The notes under the pieces are model-generated. The model saw nothing but the letters and a program-made list of their open reading frames with translations. It was not told where the DNA came from and did no database searches. Position numbers and translations under genes: made by a program. Positions 22,027-32,973 of a stretch of DNA of 59,001 nt are shown here, in pieces. The stretch's first letter is position 1, and each line of letters begins with the position of its first letter. The stretch comes from Usnea hakonensis (taxonomy: Eukaryota > Ascomycota > Lecanoromycetes > Lecanorales > Parmeliaceae): the NCBI GenBank assembly GCA_013423325.1, contig BLJB01000006.1:1-59001 (forward strand). Direction: 5' to 3'.

Positions 22027-23898
22027 ACACATGTTCCTCCTACAAAGAAAAGCTAGCAGGACTAAATTTCCCTTTTTCAACCAATGATCGAAGTGTTGAT
22101 GACCCTATTGCCCCTTCATCGCCCATTTCAATCCCCACAGCCGAGAACTCTTACTCGCCATCCCCTCAACCCCTCTCCAACCAAGCCATCAACCTACCTC
22201 CTTCCACCTCGAACCCCTCTAGCCCCCAACCCCTGCTCCCAATGCCCCCAGTGCATATCCCCACCCCGCAACACCAGCCCCTCGTTGTGATACCATCCTT
22301 CCCGAGTGCCCATGAGCGTGACATCTGCTGCCTCGAGCGCGGACATCGTGGGGGCTTTGGAAGATGGGGTGGTAGATGGATTTTTTTTTTAGGAGGGGTG
22401 GGGCTGGGGGTAAGGTGAAGGGGGAGAGGTATAGGGAGAGGCCGGCGGTCACGTTCATAAAACGAGAAATTACGGCGATGCTTACGTTGGAGGCAAACAG
22501 AGCTGTTGGACGCAGACTCGTGTTCAAAGAGGCACTGTCATGTATGAATAGCGAAGGCTCGGACTACGGCGAATATAGCGATCGTATCCTCGGCCAATGA
22601 AGATAAACGTAGTAAGTGGAATCAGGAACGATGGATCCGGCTTTAAAGATATGATGTGATGCCATGATGTGTTGTTGAGAAGGCTGCGGTCTTGTTTGAT
22701 CGATCGAGACTAAAGATTGTTGGCGAAAGGTGAAGGCGGGCGAGTAGGTGATACGGCATTCTAAGCGGTGTCAGATGACAGTGATGATGGTTTTTCTACC
22801 ATCGAGAGATCAAGGTTTGCAATAAATTATTCATTGGCTGGTGCCTTGCATTATACTGCTAAATGGAGAGAGGTGTTGGGGCGAGATGAAGTAATATTCA
22901 AGCATTTATTTTACAAGTGGTGAAAGTAAGTAAGCTTGATAATGTTGAATTCGAAACTCGTACTATGTAAACAAGTTTGCCTAAACGGACCATCTTTACC
23001 AACAGAGACTCCAGACCACAAAAGAGCTGAAAATAAAGTAGTTTGCCAACGCGCCTGTGCCAATCCGCGTGCTAAAGTACGTCTATCAGTCTATGATGAA
23101 TATTCTTTGAGAAAACCGGAAGCGACAGTCTTAGGGATTGGATTGTGGGTGGTAGGCATGCCAACGTGCCTAGTATGGTATATATCGAGCAGTTCATTGG
23201 GGAGAGGGAATAGTCGTCGCGAAAGGAGCGGAGTGGGCATGCCAACGTGCCCGGAGAGGATAGAGAAAGTAGTCGAGTAAAGTGGGATCAGAGAGTGGAA
23301 GCGATGAAGCGTGCCGACGCGCCCATCAGGTAGAGAAAGCGGCCGAAGAAGTTTGAGGTAAGGACTGTGGGGGTCTTGCTGATATGCCTGATAAAGCTAA
23401 AGATCGTAAAAGTGATGAGTTGAACGAGTGTAAGAGAGTGCGGTCGAAGCAGTATGAGGTAAGGACTGTGAAGGTCATGCTGATAGGGCTGGAAAAGCCG
23501 AAAACTGCAAGAGTGATAGGCTGAAAGAGTGTAAAAGAGAGGGGCTGACGAAGTATGAGATGGGGACCGTGAGGGTCATGCTGACATGCTTGGAAAAGCC
23601 AAAGCCCATTCATGAGCTGAAAGAGCGTAAGAAGGCGTGCGAGTATGCCTAGACCGACCAGAATGGAAGAGTAAAAGAACGTGAATGGTAGGCCTCCATG
23701 TTCAAACGGCGTCCAAGAAACGAAAAGAGTGGTGCTGAGCAAGCCCGCGTGCTCGAAAAAGAAAAAAAGATCAGAGGGACCAGCCTCGCAAGCCAGCAAC
23801 CATCCAACCAGAAACGTAAAGACGAGTACACCGATAAGATCCCCGAAGATCAACTCCGAAGATCAACTCCGAAGACCAGCGGGAGCAATCCCGACAGC
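22027..23898. other. intergenic spacer with tandem repeats
   Basis: No gene is supported. It contains C-rich DNA (22120-22290), a T10 run at 22380-22389, a motif CATGCCAACGTGCC present twice (near 23157 and 23239), and a three-copy 101-base tandem repeat (23340-23640). A minus-strand frame of 175 codons at 23326-23853 runs through the repeat, but it is Phe/Leu/Ser-rich without family features. Confidence 0.6.
23340..23640 (+). repeat. three-copy ~101-bp tandem repeat
   Basis: Copies begin at about 23340, 23441 and 23542. Each contains, in order, a CGAAG..GT(A/T)TGAG block, GGTAAGGACTGTG or its variant, GGTC(A/T)TGCTGA, a GGAAAAGCC-like block and GAAAGAGTGTAA(G/A)AG. The period is almost constant, and copies 1 and 2 differ at roughly one base in five. 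Confidence 0.85.
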
Positions 23899-24387
23899 TT
23901 AGGCCCGCCTAGTCATACCATGCGGATGGTGTACCCTGCGCTTCTCCTTCTGCGTAATCTTCAACGGCTCCAAACCCGCACTCCTCTTTCCCCCCACAGT
24001 CGGACCTCCCCAGTCAATACCATGCGCCCTCCCAACACTAACATCGACCCCCAACGACGTAAACAACTCCACATTGACGTCGATGCTACCCGCATCGCAG
24101 CTCGGGCACTTATCCACAATCTTGACGTTTTGAATCGTTTGCCCGTTGCCCGGGTTATAGATATCGATGTAGGTGCCGCAGAGGGGGTCGTTGTTGGGGT
24201 TCGGGCCCGTGAAGAGGAGGTAGGAGACGGCGACGACGGGCTCACCGGCCGTGGCGGCGATATTGCAGGCGGAGTGTGTGGGGGTGAGGTTGGGGGTGTA
24301 GATGGTCATGTCGCCGGAGTAGGCTGAGGCGAGGGGGATGGAGATGCCGAGGGAAAGGGCGCCGAGGGCAAGGTTGCGGGCTTTCAT
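23899..24387 (-). CDS. small secreted double-psi beta-barrel (RlpA/barwin-like) protein
   Basis: A single exon of 162 residues starts at ATG 24387. Residues 1-22 (MKARNLALGALSLGISIPLA) form a signal peptide. The mature part carries the fungal double-psi barrel signature: DMTIYTPNL, then CGTYIDIYNPGNGQ, then KIVDKCPSC followed by SIDVNVELF and GRAHGIDW. Cys residues at the CGT and CPSC positions are the family's conserved disulphide partners. Related fungal proteins bind or loosen cell wall and are often secreted in contact with hosts; this follows from the family and is not shown here. The C-terminal ~30 residues (basic, KEKRRVHHPHG) are unusual for the family and may be a disordered tail or a missed terminal intron. 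Confidence 0.8.
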   Translation of the reverse strand: MKARNLALGALSLGISIPLASAYSGDMTIYTPNLTPTHSACNIAATAGEPVVAVSYLLFTGPNPNNDPLCGTYIDIYNPGNGQTIQNVKIVDKCPSCDAGSIDVNVELFTSLGVDVSVGRAHGIDWGGPTVGGKRSAGLEPLKITQKEKRRVHHPHGMTRRA

Positions 24388-25372
24388 GTTTGCTGTTGGG
24401 AGTGTGTTTGTTGGTTTGCAGCTCGATTTGGTTGCTTTGCTCGTAGTCTTTTCGCTTCGACGCTGTCGATCTGCAGGAATTAAAATTCTGTGAAGGTGAA
24501 GTCTTTGAGAAGGGAAGGTTTAAAAGTTCAAGGCCAGTGAAGATATATGGTGATGTGTGTTAACGCTATTCTTCCATTTTTGCTTTGTTTGAATACAAGC
24601 TGCAGAAGCCGACAATGGAAAGTGCAAAGAGTGACAATGAAACACAAAAGCAGCGCAATGGAACATCACATAGGATTTTATTGGACATCAACGAAGAACA
24701 CGAGAGTACGGAAAGACAATGAAACAATGAATGTAGAGCATTCAGTCCCAAAGTATTATTGTACGATTCTGATGGTATTGCGAAACCAGAAAGCGCGGAC
24801 ACTGATGGCGAAGGAGACAAATGGGAGTCAAAGTGCGCGAAAGAAAGTCATAAGACCTCGACTCTGAGATTGAGAGCGTTACGAATGGGTTAAACATAGA
24901 ATAGAGCAAAGAGTGCTCTATGACCGTAGTGGCAAAGTATACATATGAAACACGGGGGAGCTACGCGTTATTCCCCTCTCACGACACGCTCATACCACTC
25001 ATTGCGAGGAACCTGAAGAGACACACAACGCCTTTTTGATAGAATTTGATTCCAGTGGTGAAGAGTAACCCTAAATCAAGAAGTAGGAGAATGAGTCAAC
25101 AATCTCTGGGATCTGATTAGATACGGAGATGCGCTAGCCTTGCTCAAGACTCTGCCCCTAAAGTGATGGATTTATTCAACGTTCAACGAAGCCTCCTCCG
25201 AGAGCTGCATCACCGTCGCGTGTGAATCGAATCAAAAAAGTATTAATCTGGCACATGAACATCGAGCCCCCAGTCTCCCGGCTGGGCGAAGGACTTCCAC
25301 CTCAGAGAAGCTCGTTTCATGCAACCGGCTGTGATCAATCCTGGAGCAGCTGAGGACACCCTGTCTTTTCAA
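24388..25372. other. intergenic spacer
   Basis: I see no gene. It carries the promoter side of the double-psi barrel gene and the 3' side of the BTB gene. A plus-strand frame of ~105 codons at 24547-24867 is Lys/Met/Thr-rich and has no recognisable features. Confidence 0.5.
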
Positions 25373-26311
25373 TCAATCATTTAGTCGGATTCTAATTGAA
25401 ACCGCTCTCATGAAGTCGCGTAAAAGGTCTCCTCCACTTTCGATTATGAGTTCTCCAAACTCGGCAGCTTCCATCAAAACATCCATCTCATAGCTTACAT
25501 ATTGAATTATCATAGACCGCATGTCATCGACGCCCTCTTGCGGCTTGCAGGTGTTGGCATAGACATATCGCAGCAGCTCAATGATGTCTCCAGTGCGTAC
25601 ATCGTACAAAGTATACAAGACTAGTGTCGCATGGAGCTCCTCCAAAGCTAACGTTTTGAGCGATTGGATATCGTACTTTTCGGCGAAGACGTAGAGCTGC
25701 GCATGTGACAGAAAGACATCTGTATAATCTTCCTTTGAGTTTTTGTTGGGTCGAGGAGAAGGAAAAGCTCGGCGAGTGGTATATGTGCGGCCATCAAAGG
25801 CTTCTTTGAGGGATCCCTTCACTCCCAAATTGGCGTGTACGTCTTGAAATCCCCGGGGCTTGCCAAATTTCTTCACTTTCTTAGAGGATGCGGGTTCCTC
25901 GTAGAGTGGGGCTCCCAGATAGGATGGGGGTTCCAATCCGAGAACGTGCTCTTGGGGTGTAGGGACGGCCTCCTCGACACTCTGACTTGTTGGTGCAGGC
26001 GGTGAGCTGATGACGGTTGAGAAATTCGCTGCAGTATAGTATCCTTTGTGGGCCCATTGGATGAAGCGAACGAACGTTCCCTCATCAACGTCCTCTAGAG
26101 TGGCGAAACCTTCTTGAGCTTCTGTCATGGACCCGTTCATCATGCGGTCCAAAGGCTTGGAATGGAGAGAGACGAGACCGGCGTGGATATACAGGGCTTC
26201 GCCATCGACGATGAACTTGAAGGGAGCTGAGGCGTAGATACTAACTGACGAGTTAGAAATTATGTTGAGCTTGAAATTGAAGATACCGTACCTTCTGTCT
26301 AGGTCTGTCAT
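25373..26311 (-). CDS. BTB/POZ-domain protein
   Basis: Two exons (26311-26292 and 26240-25373) give 295 residues. The intron at 26241-26291 (51 bases, GTACGG donor, TTAG acceptor) has no stop in frame, but removing it restores the usual compact start of a fungal BTB protein. Residues ~7-75 show the BTB pattern: FKFIVDGEALYIHAGLVSLHS, then FATLEDVDEGTFVRFIQWAHKG. A Pro/Ser-rich linker follows (~85-175), then a helical part with HAQLYVFAEKYDIQSLKTLALEELH, the BACK-like helix typical of fungal BTB proteins. BTB domains dimerise and often recruit Cullin-3; there is no kelch or zinc-finger partner domain, so the role is unknown. Confidence 0.85.
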   Translation of the reverse strand: MTDLDRRYGIFNFKLNIISNSSVSIYASAPFKFIVDGEALYIHAGLVSLHSKPLDRMMNGSMTEAQEGFATLEDVDEGTFVRFIQWAHKGYYTAANFSTVISSPPAPTSQSVEEAVPTPQEHVLGLEPPSYLGAPLYEEPASSKKVKKFGKPRGFQDVHANLGVKGSLKEAFDGRTYTTRRAFPSPRPNKNSKEDYTDVFLSHAQLYVFAEKYDIQSLKTLALEELHATLVLYTLYDVRTGDIIELLRYVYANTCKPQEGVDDMRSMIIQYVSYEMDVLMEAAEFGELIIESGGDLLRDFMRAVSIRIRLND

Positions 26312-26846
26312 GATGTCTAGCTTAGTGAATGATAGCCTAGTCACTTCGAATGGGAGGAACGAGAAAGCCTATCTGTAGCGTAGCGTCGAGCGGCGAAGTG
26401 TCTGTGGTAGTAGTGCCTGGCAGACAGATAGTTTGACAAAGTGAAGAGAGGCCGGAAACCCATGGGTGAGGGGCTAGCTGCGTTGGCCCGTTGGCCTATT
26501 CTGTTTTGAGCGCGGTGCAGCAAAAATTGACTAAGCCCACCACTATTGGTTGGCAGCACAGCTGCGCACGCTGAAGAGGCCCAGTGGCGGAGGACACATA
26601 AAGTGTCCTATCGACCTGCGTTGGAGAGAGCAGAAGAATGTAGTCATGTCAGAGTGGACTGTAGACCAGCTGATGAGAAGGCTCGCGGTGATCAGAACCA
26701 GCTCCCCAGATGGAGTCTCAGCAACGTAAAAGGCTGGGATCAACTAAGCATAAGGGTAGAAAGTACACCAGTCAAGACCATTGGCTATAAACCTATTGAA
26801 TGTCATCAGAATTCGTTTTTCCCTTCTCCACCCTTGCTCTGAGCAA
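26312..26846. other. intergenic spacer
   Basis: No gene is seen. It holds the upstream region of the BTB gene (to the left) and the 3' end of the secreted-protein gene (to the right). Confidence 0.5.
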
Positions 26847-27571
26847 TCATGCACACAGCATCAATCCAACTAGTATTGCCACTACCAAGCTCGCGTGCTT
26901 TAAAGGTAGTATGTGTTTGGCTGCACTCTTCAATGTACCTCCTCCTATACCATCCGTACCCGTCTGTTCTGGCGCCGGATTCTCCGCACTCCAAGTCACA
27001 CCGGCTGAACGATTTTGCACGCTGATGGCGAAGATGTTGCTGAATACTGGATTATAGTAGTCTTTGGGCAAGCTCGAGCCACTCGAGGCACCTGAAAGGT
27101 TATAATCTTGGAGGATGAATTGGCAAGGGCTGTAATCTTGGAAGGTTACGAGGTCAACAGTGTAGATGGGCTCAGAGGAGGGTGCGGATATGGTAAGGTT
27201 GGATGCGAAGTCGGGTCGGCGGCTAGCGTCTGTCATTGTGCTTCTGTTAGCAAGTCATGGGTTCAGCTGGGCAAAAAGAGAACCGTACAGATGGGACTTG
27301 TTGTGGCATTTCGAATCCAGCATTCGATGGAGAGGCTTGGAGAATGGTTGGGAGCGATTGACGTCCAGGAGACATCGACGCTGTCTTTGTAGGATGTTAG
27401 AATAGTTTGGTCGGTTGCGTAGGTCGGGTAGGTAAAATTGTATTGCTGGTATACTGAGGGACTCTCTGAAGCATGATTAGGTGATATGGTGGTCTGAGAG
27501 GACACTAAGCTCGCAATACGGAAGAGGAGGGCGAGTATAGCAGTGGCGGATGGTCTCTGGGGAAATGACAT
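26847..27571 (-). CDS. small secreted, probably GPI-anchored protein, orphan
   Basis: Two exons (27571-27289 and 27229-26847) with a 59-base intron (GTACGG donor, CTAAC in the branch region, ACAG acceptor) join in frame to 221 residues. The N-terminus is a signal peptide (residues ~1-26, ending SLVSSQ). The mature part has several Asn-X-Ser/Thr sites (NFTY, NATTS, NLTIS, NLSG, NRSAG) and few Cys. The C-terminus is a hydrophobic tail (SLVVAILVGLMLCA) after a Ser/Gly-containing stretch, the arrangement of a GPI-attachment signal. The body pattern (SVDVSWTS, FAISVQNRSAGVTWS) suggests a beta sandwich. I do not recognise the family; cell-wall or plasma-membrane surface location is inferred. Confidence 0.75.
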
Positions 27572-29278
27572 GATAGCTGTTTGGAGGGGTTCGATGAATC
27601 TTGGGAGGGTGGGCTATATCAGAGGAGTAGATTATAGACGTCGCTGCGGTTAAGGGTCAACAGGATCAGCGATACGAAGAGTAAGAGAAGACATAGGCAT
27701 GGAAGGATTCCATGTGAGGAATCCCTTGAAAGGAATATAAGAGGTTCTGAAGTCACACGAGCTGAGCTACTTCGAAAGCGATCTGTTGAGCTAGAGCATA
27801 GGACACAAAGATGAATCCATAGCGTATACATGGTGACACACAGGGCAGTGATCGGTTTCAGAGTGAACAGTTCGATTCAGATGTTGTGTTGTTGTATGGA
27901 GTGTTGTAGGTCTTGGAGGCGCAGCCCTGTCAGGAGCTTGACTGCTTGCGGACTAGCTTGACACACTATCACAGCAGCAGCCGCCGAGCGTGGCGATGGA
28001 TCTTTACAACAGGACGCCTCGAGGCCAATATACCATGTCAGATACATCCAATCATCATCTTTCGCGCCACTTGTTCCCTCGAATGTCCTTTTGATCCCGC
28101 AAATGAGTGAAACAAAGGTTGCTGTTGATCATTTCCTCGCTCGACCACCAGACAAGGCACTCCCTATCGGCAGATCTCCTTTTGCTTACGAATCTAGCGG
28201 AAGATCCTTCTCATGTACACGCAACAGAGCAGTCTCTAGAGGAAAGAATAAATACGACTTCTCTTCTGTCGTAGTACAGGGAATGCATTCATTGTCTGTT
28301 GAAGGAAGAAGTAGGGTATGATTCAAGTCAACACCTTCTCACAGTCTGACTGGCTACGATGCGGAGGCCCCACAGTTCAAACGAGAACCAAGAGGATGCA
28401 AGTTCTGGCTCTCTATTTTTCTGTTACTCGAGCTCTCTCATTATTCCAAGCCGTGACCCCGGTTCCTTGATTGTCAAAGCTTTGCCTTGAAGAGCCTAAG
28501 TCAGATCTTCTCTTCGAACAATCCTAGATGATTATTCTGGCATATTTTCGCATGCTTTTGAGTCAGTGACGTTGTTTATTCGGATTTTGGCGTGTTTCTC
28601 TTGATAATCTATCAGCCAAAAATGGAGCAGTGCATCCAACTGTCGATCTACAGCGGCGATAATAATATGAAACAATATACGTGGGAACCACTGCGCATAC
28701 ATCCGCTCGAAGTCTAAGTATCCAATTTGCGAGTCTTTGGTGGCCAGTTGACAGCGCCTTGTTGATTGCAATAAGAGGACTTATTCGTCAAACCCGGACC
28801 GTCGTAAATCTAAGACCTGTTCGTGAATACTGCGCAAATGCAAACAATAACACTATTTGGGACAAGTGAGACATTTAGACTGGGTTTTCGCTAAGTTGCA
28901 AAGCCCCATAGGCCCCAGATCGAGTTGGGTCTCACACAAATGTGATAGTATCGCCGGCCCCCAACAAATCACCAGCCCCGTTCATCCTACGACCACAGCG
29001 CGTTGCAGATGTTGAAACATAATTCAACACCAGTATCATGGCAGGATTCTTGTCACTCAGCCTGGATCACCATCGACGTAACCACATTGTTTCAACGAAT
29101 TGGCCTATTTCGGCGCAACGACGAAGGGTATAAAGTCGATGAACCGCGGCACATTGATTGGAAGACCACCTCTTTCTCAAAGCCTCAATCAATCAGCATC
29201 TATTTATCCAAACTGGCACTTAATCGCATAAAAGGCAATTTATAGCCAACCTTCAAAGACGTTGCTTACCATCCAGTC
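27572..29278. other. intergenic spacer
   Basis: No gene is supported in 1.7 kb. Open frames are short and on both strands. It separates two divergently oriented secreted-protein genes, so both promoters should lie here. Confidence 0.5.
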
Positions 29279-30491
29279 ATGCATCGAATTCTCATGCTCT
29301 TCGGCTACGCATTATCGGCCAGGGCGGTGAATCCGCTTCTTACGAATCGACAAAGCGGGACCAAAGGAGGCGAGCCAGGCATTAACGCATGCCTGGATCC
29401 AGAAAATTCGGCTCCGAACACGGTACCGCCTGCCTACTAAAGGCAGAGTATTCCACGAAGGGACATGCTGATAAGTTGGGTAGAAATCGACAACATGCAC
29501 CCCAAAGTATACAATGGACGCAAGTGGGGAATGTGGTCCCCTTACGTGGGATAATTCCGTAAGTCAAAATTTACGTATCCTGGTGAACAGCGTGCCAACA
29601 TCTTCCAGTGCAGAGCGTACTGCCAAGTCAGCGTTGAATGGAGCTACGGTGTCGAAACACCGTTCAATCGCACCTTTTGCCAGAACGACGATCCAGTCTG
29701 CTCCATTACAACCACTTCGACTTCAACAGTTACAAATTCCGAGAGCTTCAACGTTGGTCTCACAGTGGGCACGAAGAGAGATCTAGAAGGAAGGGAAGAA
29801 TCAGGGCCATCTTTAGGGGATCTGACAGCAACTTTCAATGCTGGCGCTACGTGGGGGTATGCCACCTCGTACGCCGAAGCGACTGCAGTTGACTCTGAGA
29901 GACCGCCTTTGAGTCAGGGCAAGTGCGGGTAAGTAGAGGTCAATGCTTCTGTAATTATAGAGTCTTACGGCCCATTAGATATTGGACTTTCATCCCATAT
30001 TACGTCACGTAAGTAGACATCGTCTGCTAAGGAACTACGTCAGACACTAATGAATATGCAGCTCGTGCGGCAGCATTACCATCGGCAAATGGACCACTTC
30101 CTCCACCGGTGAAGTGACAACGGGAGGCCAAGACGTTACAGCCGGATGCACCAACACCAAAACCACTGGCGACTGGTGCCAGACAGTGCCTATGACCGAC
30201 TCCAACGGCACTCCCTTGGGAGAAACAATCTTTGTGGCGGCGAGCTGCTGTGCCCATTGGCCCATCGGTTGGTGCCGCCAAGAATCTGTCTACCTCATCG
30301 AAGGAGTCAGCAATAATGCTACAATCTATCACGACTACATGCTTGCACACACGAACTGGGATATGAGTCAACCAATCGAGAGTACCCCCAATATCACCTG
30401 TATGAACGCCGAGGGGCCATACAACGAGGACAATGGACCAAGCGGAAACCCTCCCGGACCTGCTTGCGCGCCGAATGATGTTGGTGCCTAG
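29279..30491 (+). CDS. secreted cysteine-rich protein with five exons, orphan family
   Basis: Five exons (29279-29422, 29484-29558, 29609-29928, 29979-30008, 30062-30491) join in frame to 332 residues; the fourth exon is only 30 bases. A short signal peptide (residues ~1-16, MLFGYALSARA) precedes a mature region with 16 Cys. The central part is Ser/Thr-rich with alternating hydrophobic residues (TTTSTSTVTNSESFNVGL, ATFNAGATWGYATSYA), predicting long amphipathic beta strands. It is followed by CGYWTFIPYYVTSCGSI, a block I associate with a family of secreted fungal proteins of unknown function. Strand patterns of this kind also occur in aerolysin-fold proteins, but I cannot assign that fold. 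NATIY and NITC are glycosylation sites. The gene model is good; the function is unknown. Confidence 0.8.
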
Positions 30492-31160
30492 AGCAAACTT
30501 TGAGATACACTTGTTTGGAGACTTGAACGCCTCCGAGAAGTCAGTTCTTCTACAAAAAGGGGGGGCCTATGAAATGAACGGCGTCGCTCTTATCTCTTGT
30601 CTTGCATGTTTCTGGCACGCTATTTTGCGCGTTCTGACCTCACCTGGTCTTGTAGAGTGAATATCGTGCACCCTCCCCACCCGAACGATTCGATCTAGCC
30701 AGTTCCTATGAGCATTTCCACAGCTCCACAGAACGCTTGAGATACCCCATCTTGCCAGCAGAGTCTTCTAAGGCCTTATGCGCGGAGTCTTCTGATCATT
30801 TTTGGCGACGAAATTTCATCATATAAAGGGTTATTGTTCGGCGTTTCAAGTTCTTGCTCTATTGGATGGCCGGGGAAACATTTCCTAGTCAAATCTGTGC
30901 AGCAAACCAGCACAGACACCAAGCTTGTCCTAAATCAGAAAAGAAATGTATGCTGAAAATGCAGAGACTACGACGCTTCAAGCGCGTCAATGACCGCTTA
31001 CTGAAAAGAAAGCCCGCACGTCTACGGTATGGCGCCTGAAGAAGAGAAATAGCCGTATTGGCGATGTATGACTCGTCCGTGCCATTCTTGCAGTGAAATT
31101 TTCACGATGTTCGTACTTGACAACTGAGATTTTAATTTTCAATCTCACTTCGTAGACGCC
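30492..31160. other. intergenic spacer
   Basis: No gene is seen. This is the 3' region of one secreted-protein gene and the promoter of the next. Confidence 0.5.
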
Positions 31161-32267
31161 ATGTGCCCAGCAATCCTAGTTTCCGCCTCACTCCTCTCAT
31201 CCCTCGTCTCCGCCGCCGTCCTCACTAACCTTTTCCCCACCACACTACTCCCCCCACTCCCACCCACACCCCTCTCGCTCCCCCAAAACACCACCAACAC
31301 CACCAGCTTATCCTCCAACGCCATCCGCTTCCGATGCGACGCCAACAACTACGGCCGCATTTCCAACCCATCCAGCTGCCTCGACATATTCCAATACATC
31401 GCCATATCTACTACCCAATCCACATTCTCAGACCGCCACACCGGCCACCCCAGCGACGTCCCTCTCCCCTGGCGCGTCCAAGGTTCCAACGGCCTCTGCC
31501 TCCTGCAAGCCCTGCTCGTGGCCGGCGCCGAGCGCGGGCATGCCAGCTCCCAGCAGCTCGGGCAGGCGGGGTATGTGGTGTTTCAGCAGTGTGTGGTTCA
31601 AATGGGCATTGGGGGTATCGCTACTAACGTGGGTGGGGACAACAACGTCGAGGTTGCGATTGCAAGTTATGAGCCCCACGTGAGGTGCGATCGGACGGCG
31701 GTGAAAGGGCCGCCGTGGGAGTCGTGCTTGTTTATTACCGCGGATATGGAGGCGACGAAGGAGAGGATGGTTTTTGGGAATAAGAGGGCAGATCCGAGGG
31801 TGGAGGTTAATTTGCCGTTGATTTACAAGGCTAGTATGTTCGATCTGCTATCTTTTGAACGCTTCATGGGATGCTTGCTGGTAGGGAAGAAGTGCGCATG
31901 CTGACAATGCATCTTTGCCTAACGTCAAGTGGACGCAAGATGTCAACTTAAAGTCGACATCTCCGGAAAGTCAACGAGTGTAACGTGGTATGAGATTTGG
32001 GAAGCTATGACTTCGCTAACTACCATGTGCGTACGGGCGCAGGAAAAAGGTGGGAAAGCGTTCGGATTGGGTGAGTGTGCATTATGAAGGGCTTTTTTGA
32101 TAAAGGGAGGCTGACCAGAGATTTTAGGTCTCCGGAAGAATATTTTCATCCAGATCTCTGATGAGCATCCTGATTTCAGTCAGAGTAATACGATGATTGC
32201 TAATATCTCTGCACCAGCTGCTTTATGGGGTCTTGAGGGGGTGAATGCTTCGATAGAGGTGGAATAG
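31161..32267 (+). CDS. secreted protein, orphan, three exons
   Basis: Exons 31161-31833, 31930-32070 and 32128-32267 join in frame to 317 residues (GTATGT and GTGAGT donors, CAAG and TTTAG acceptors). The signal peptide is residues ~1-19 (ILVSASLLSSLVSAAV). A Pro/Thr-rich stretch with NTTNTTS glycosylation sites follows. The ordered part begins near residue 50 (FRCDANNYG, SSCLDIFQYI) and has conserved-looking Cys, including VRCDR, ESCLF and a Cys-Val-Arg late in exon 2. FGLGLRKNIFIQI spans the last intron. The coding strand changes composition sharply: the first 400 bases are C-rich, while later sequence is G-rich or balanced. I do not recognise the family; secretion is the only function-related inference. 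Confidence 0.75.
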
Positions 32268-32973
32268 CTAGATCTCGCTCTGGCATGGCTCTTCATGTTT
32301 ACTCTAAGGAGATTCAATATGGTGACCTTTGTTTTAGCGGTCAACCTCCACAGGAAAAGTATTTATGGGAACCTTGACGGGCTCAAATTTTTTTGTAAAA
32401 GTTCTTGGACTGTTCTGAAACGCAGTCCATTGACTTTGATCTTGCATACTCTCATATGTACCGTTGATCCCCAGAGTGTGAGCCTTTTCAAGGTCGAATG
32501 CGTCTAAGGAGATTATAGAAGGGTTGATACATGCGGGATAATGGGATATGAAATGATTCTGGCCGATAAGTCTTGGAGGCGTTAGAGCCGATAAGTGCTC
32601 TTGTAAGTGTATTTAGATGAGTGTACGAACGCAAACGCCTGCTGAGAACGAGAGACTGTACTGTTAGTGGTGGCTGGTTCGTTCAGCACAAACTGATTAA
32701 CCTCAAGGCGCACCCTTTATTTTTTCCTTGTATCTGGACTATGATCAGCGACACAAATGTGTCTTAGAGCGCTTACACCCGACGAGGCTGAGGATTTTAA
32801 ACGCAGACGTAATCCGCATCATCTTGTATCCCCACGGCACCGCACCGCAGCCTTATAGACCACAAACTCCCGTTCTACTATTGTACAACATGCACTGTTC
32901 CTCATACCCACTTTATTTGCATCTAAAGAGTCCTAGATCTTTCCCCGTCTCAGCGATGTTGAATCTGTGAACA
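32268..32973. other. intergenic spacer
   Basis: No gene is seen; it contains the promoter of the CorA-like gene. Confidence 0.5.

Noticed and set aside
23326..23853. Minus-strand frame of 175 codons, Phe/Leu-rich, looking like a membrane protein
   Set aside because: It runs through the 101-bp tandem repeat; the hydrophobicity follows from the polypurine/polypyrimidine bias and no family features appear.
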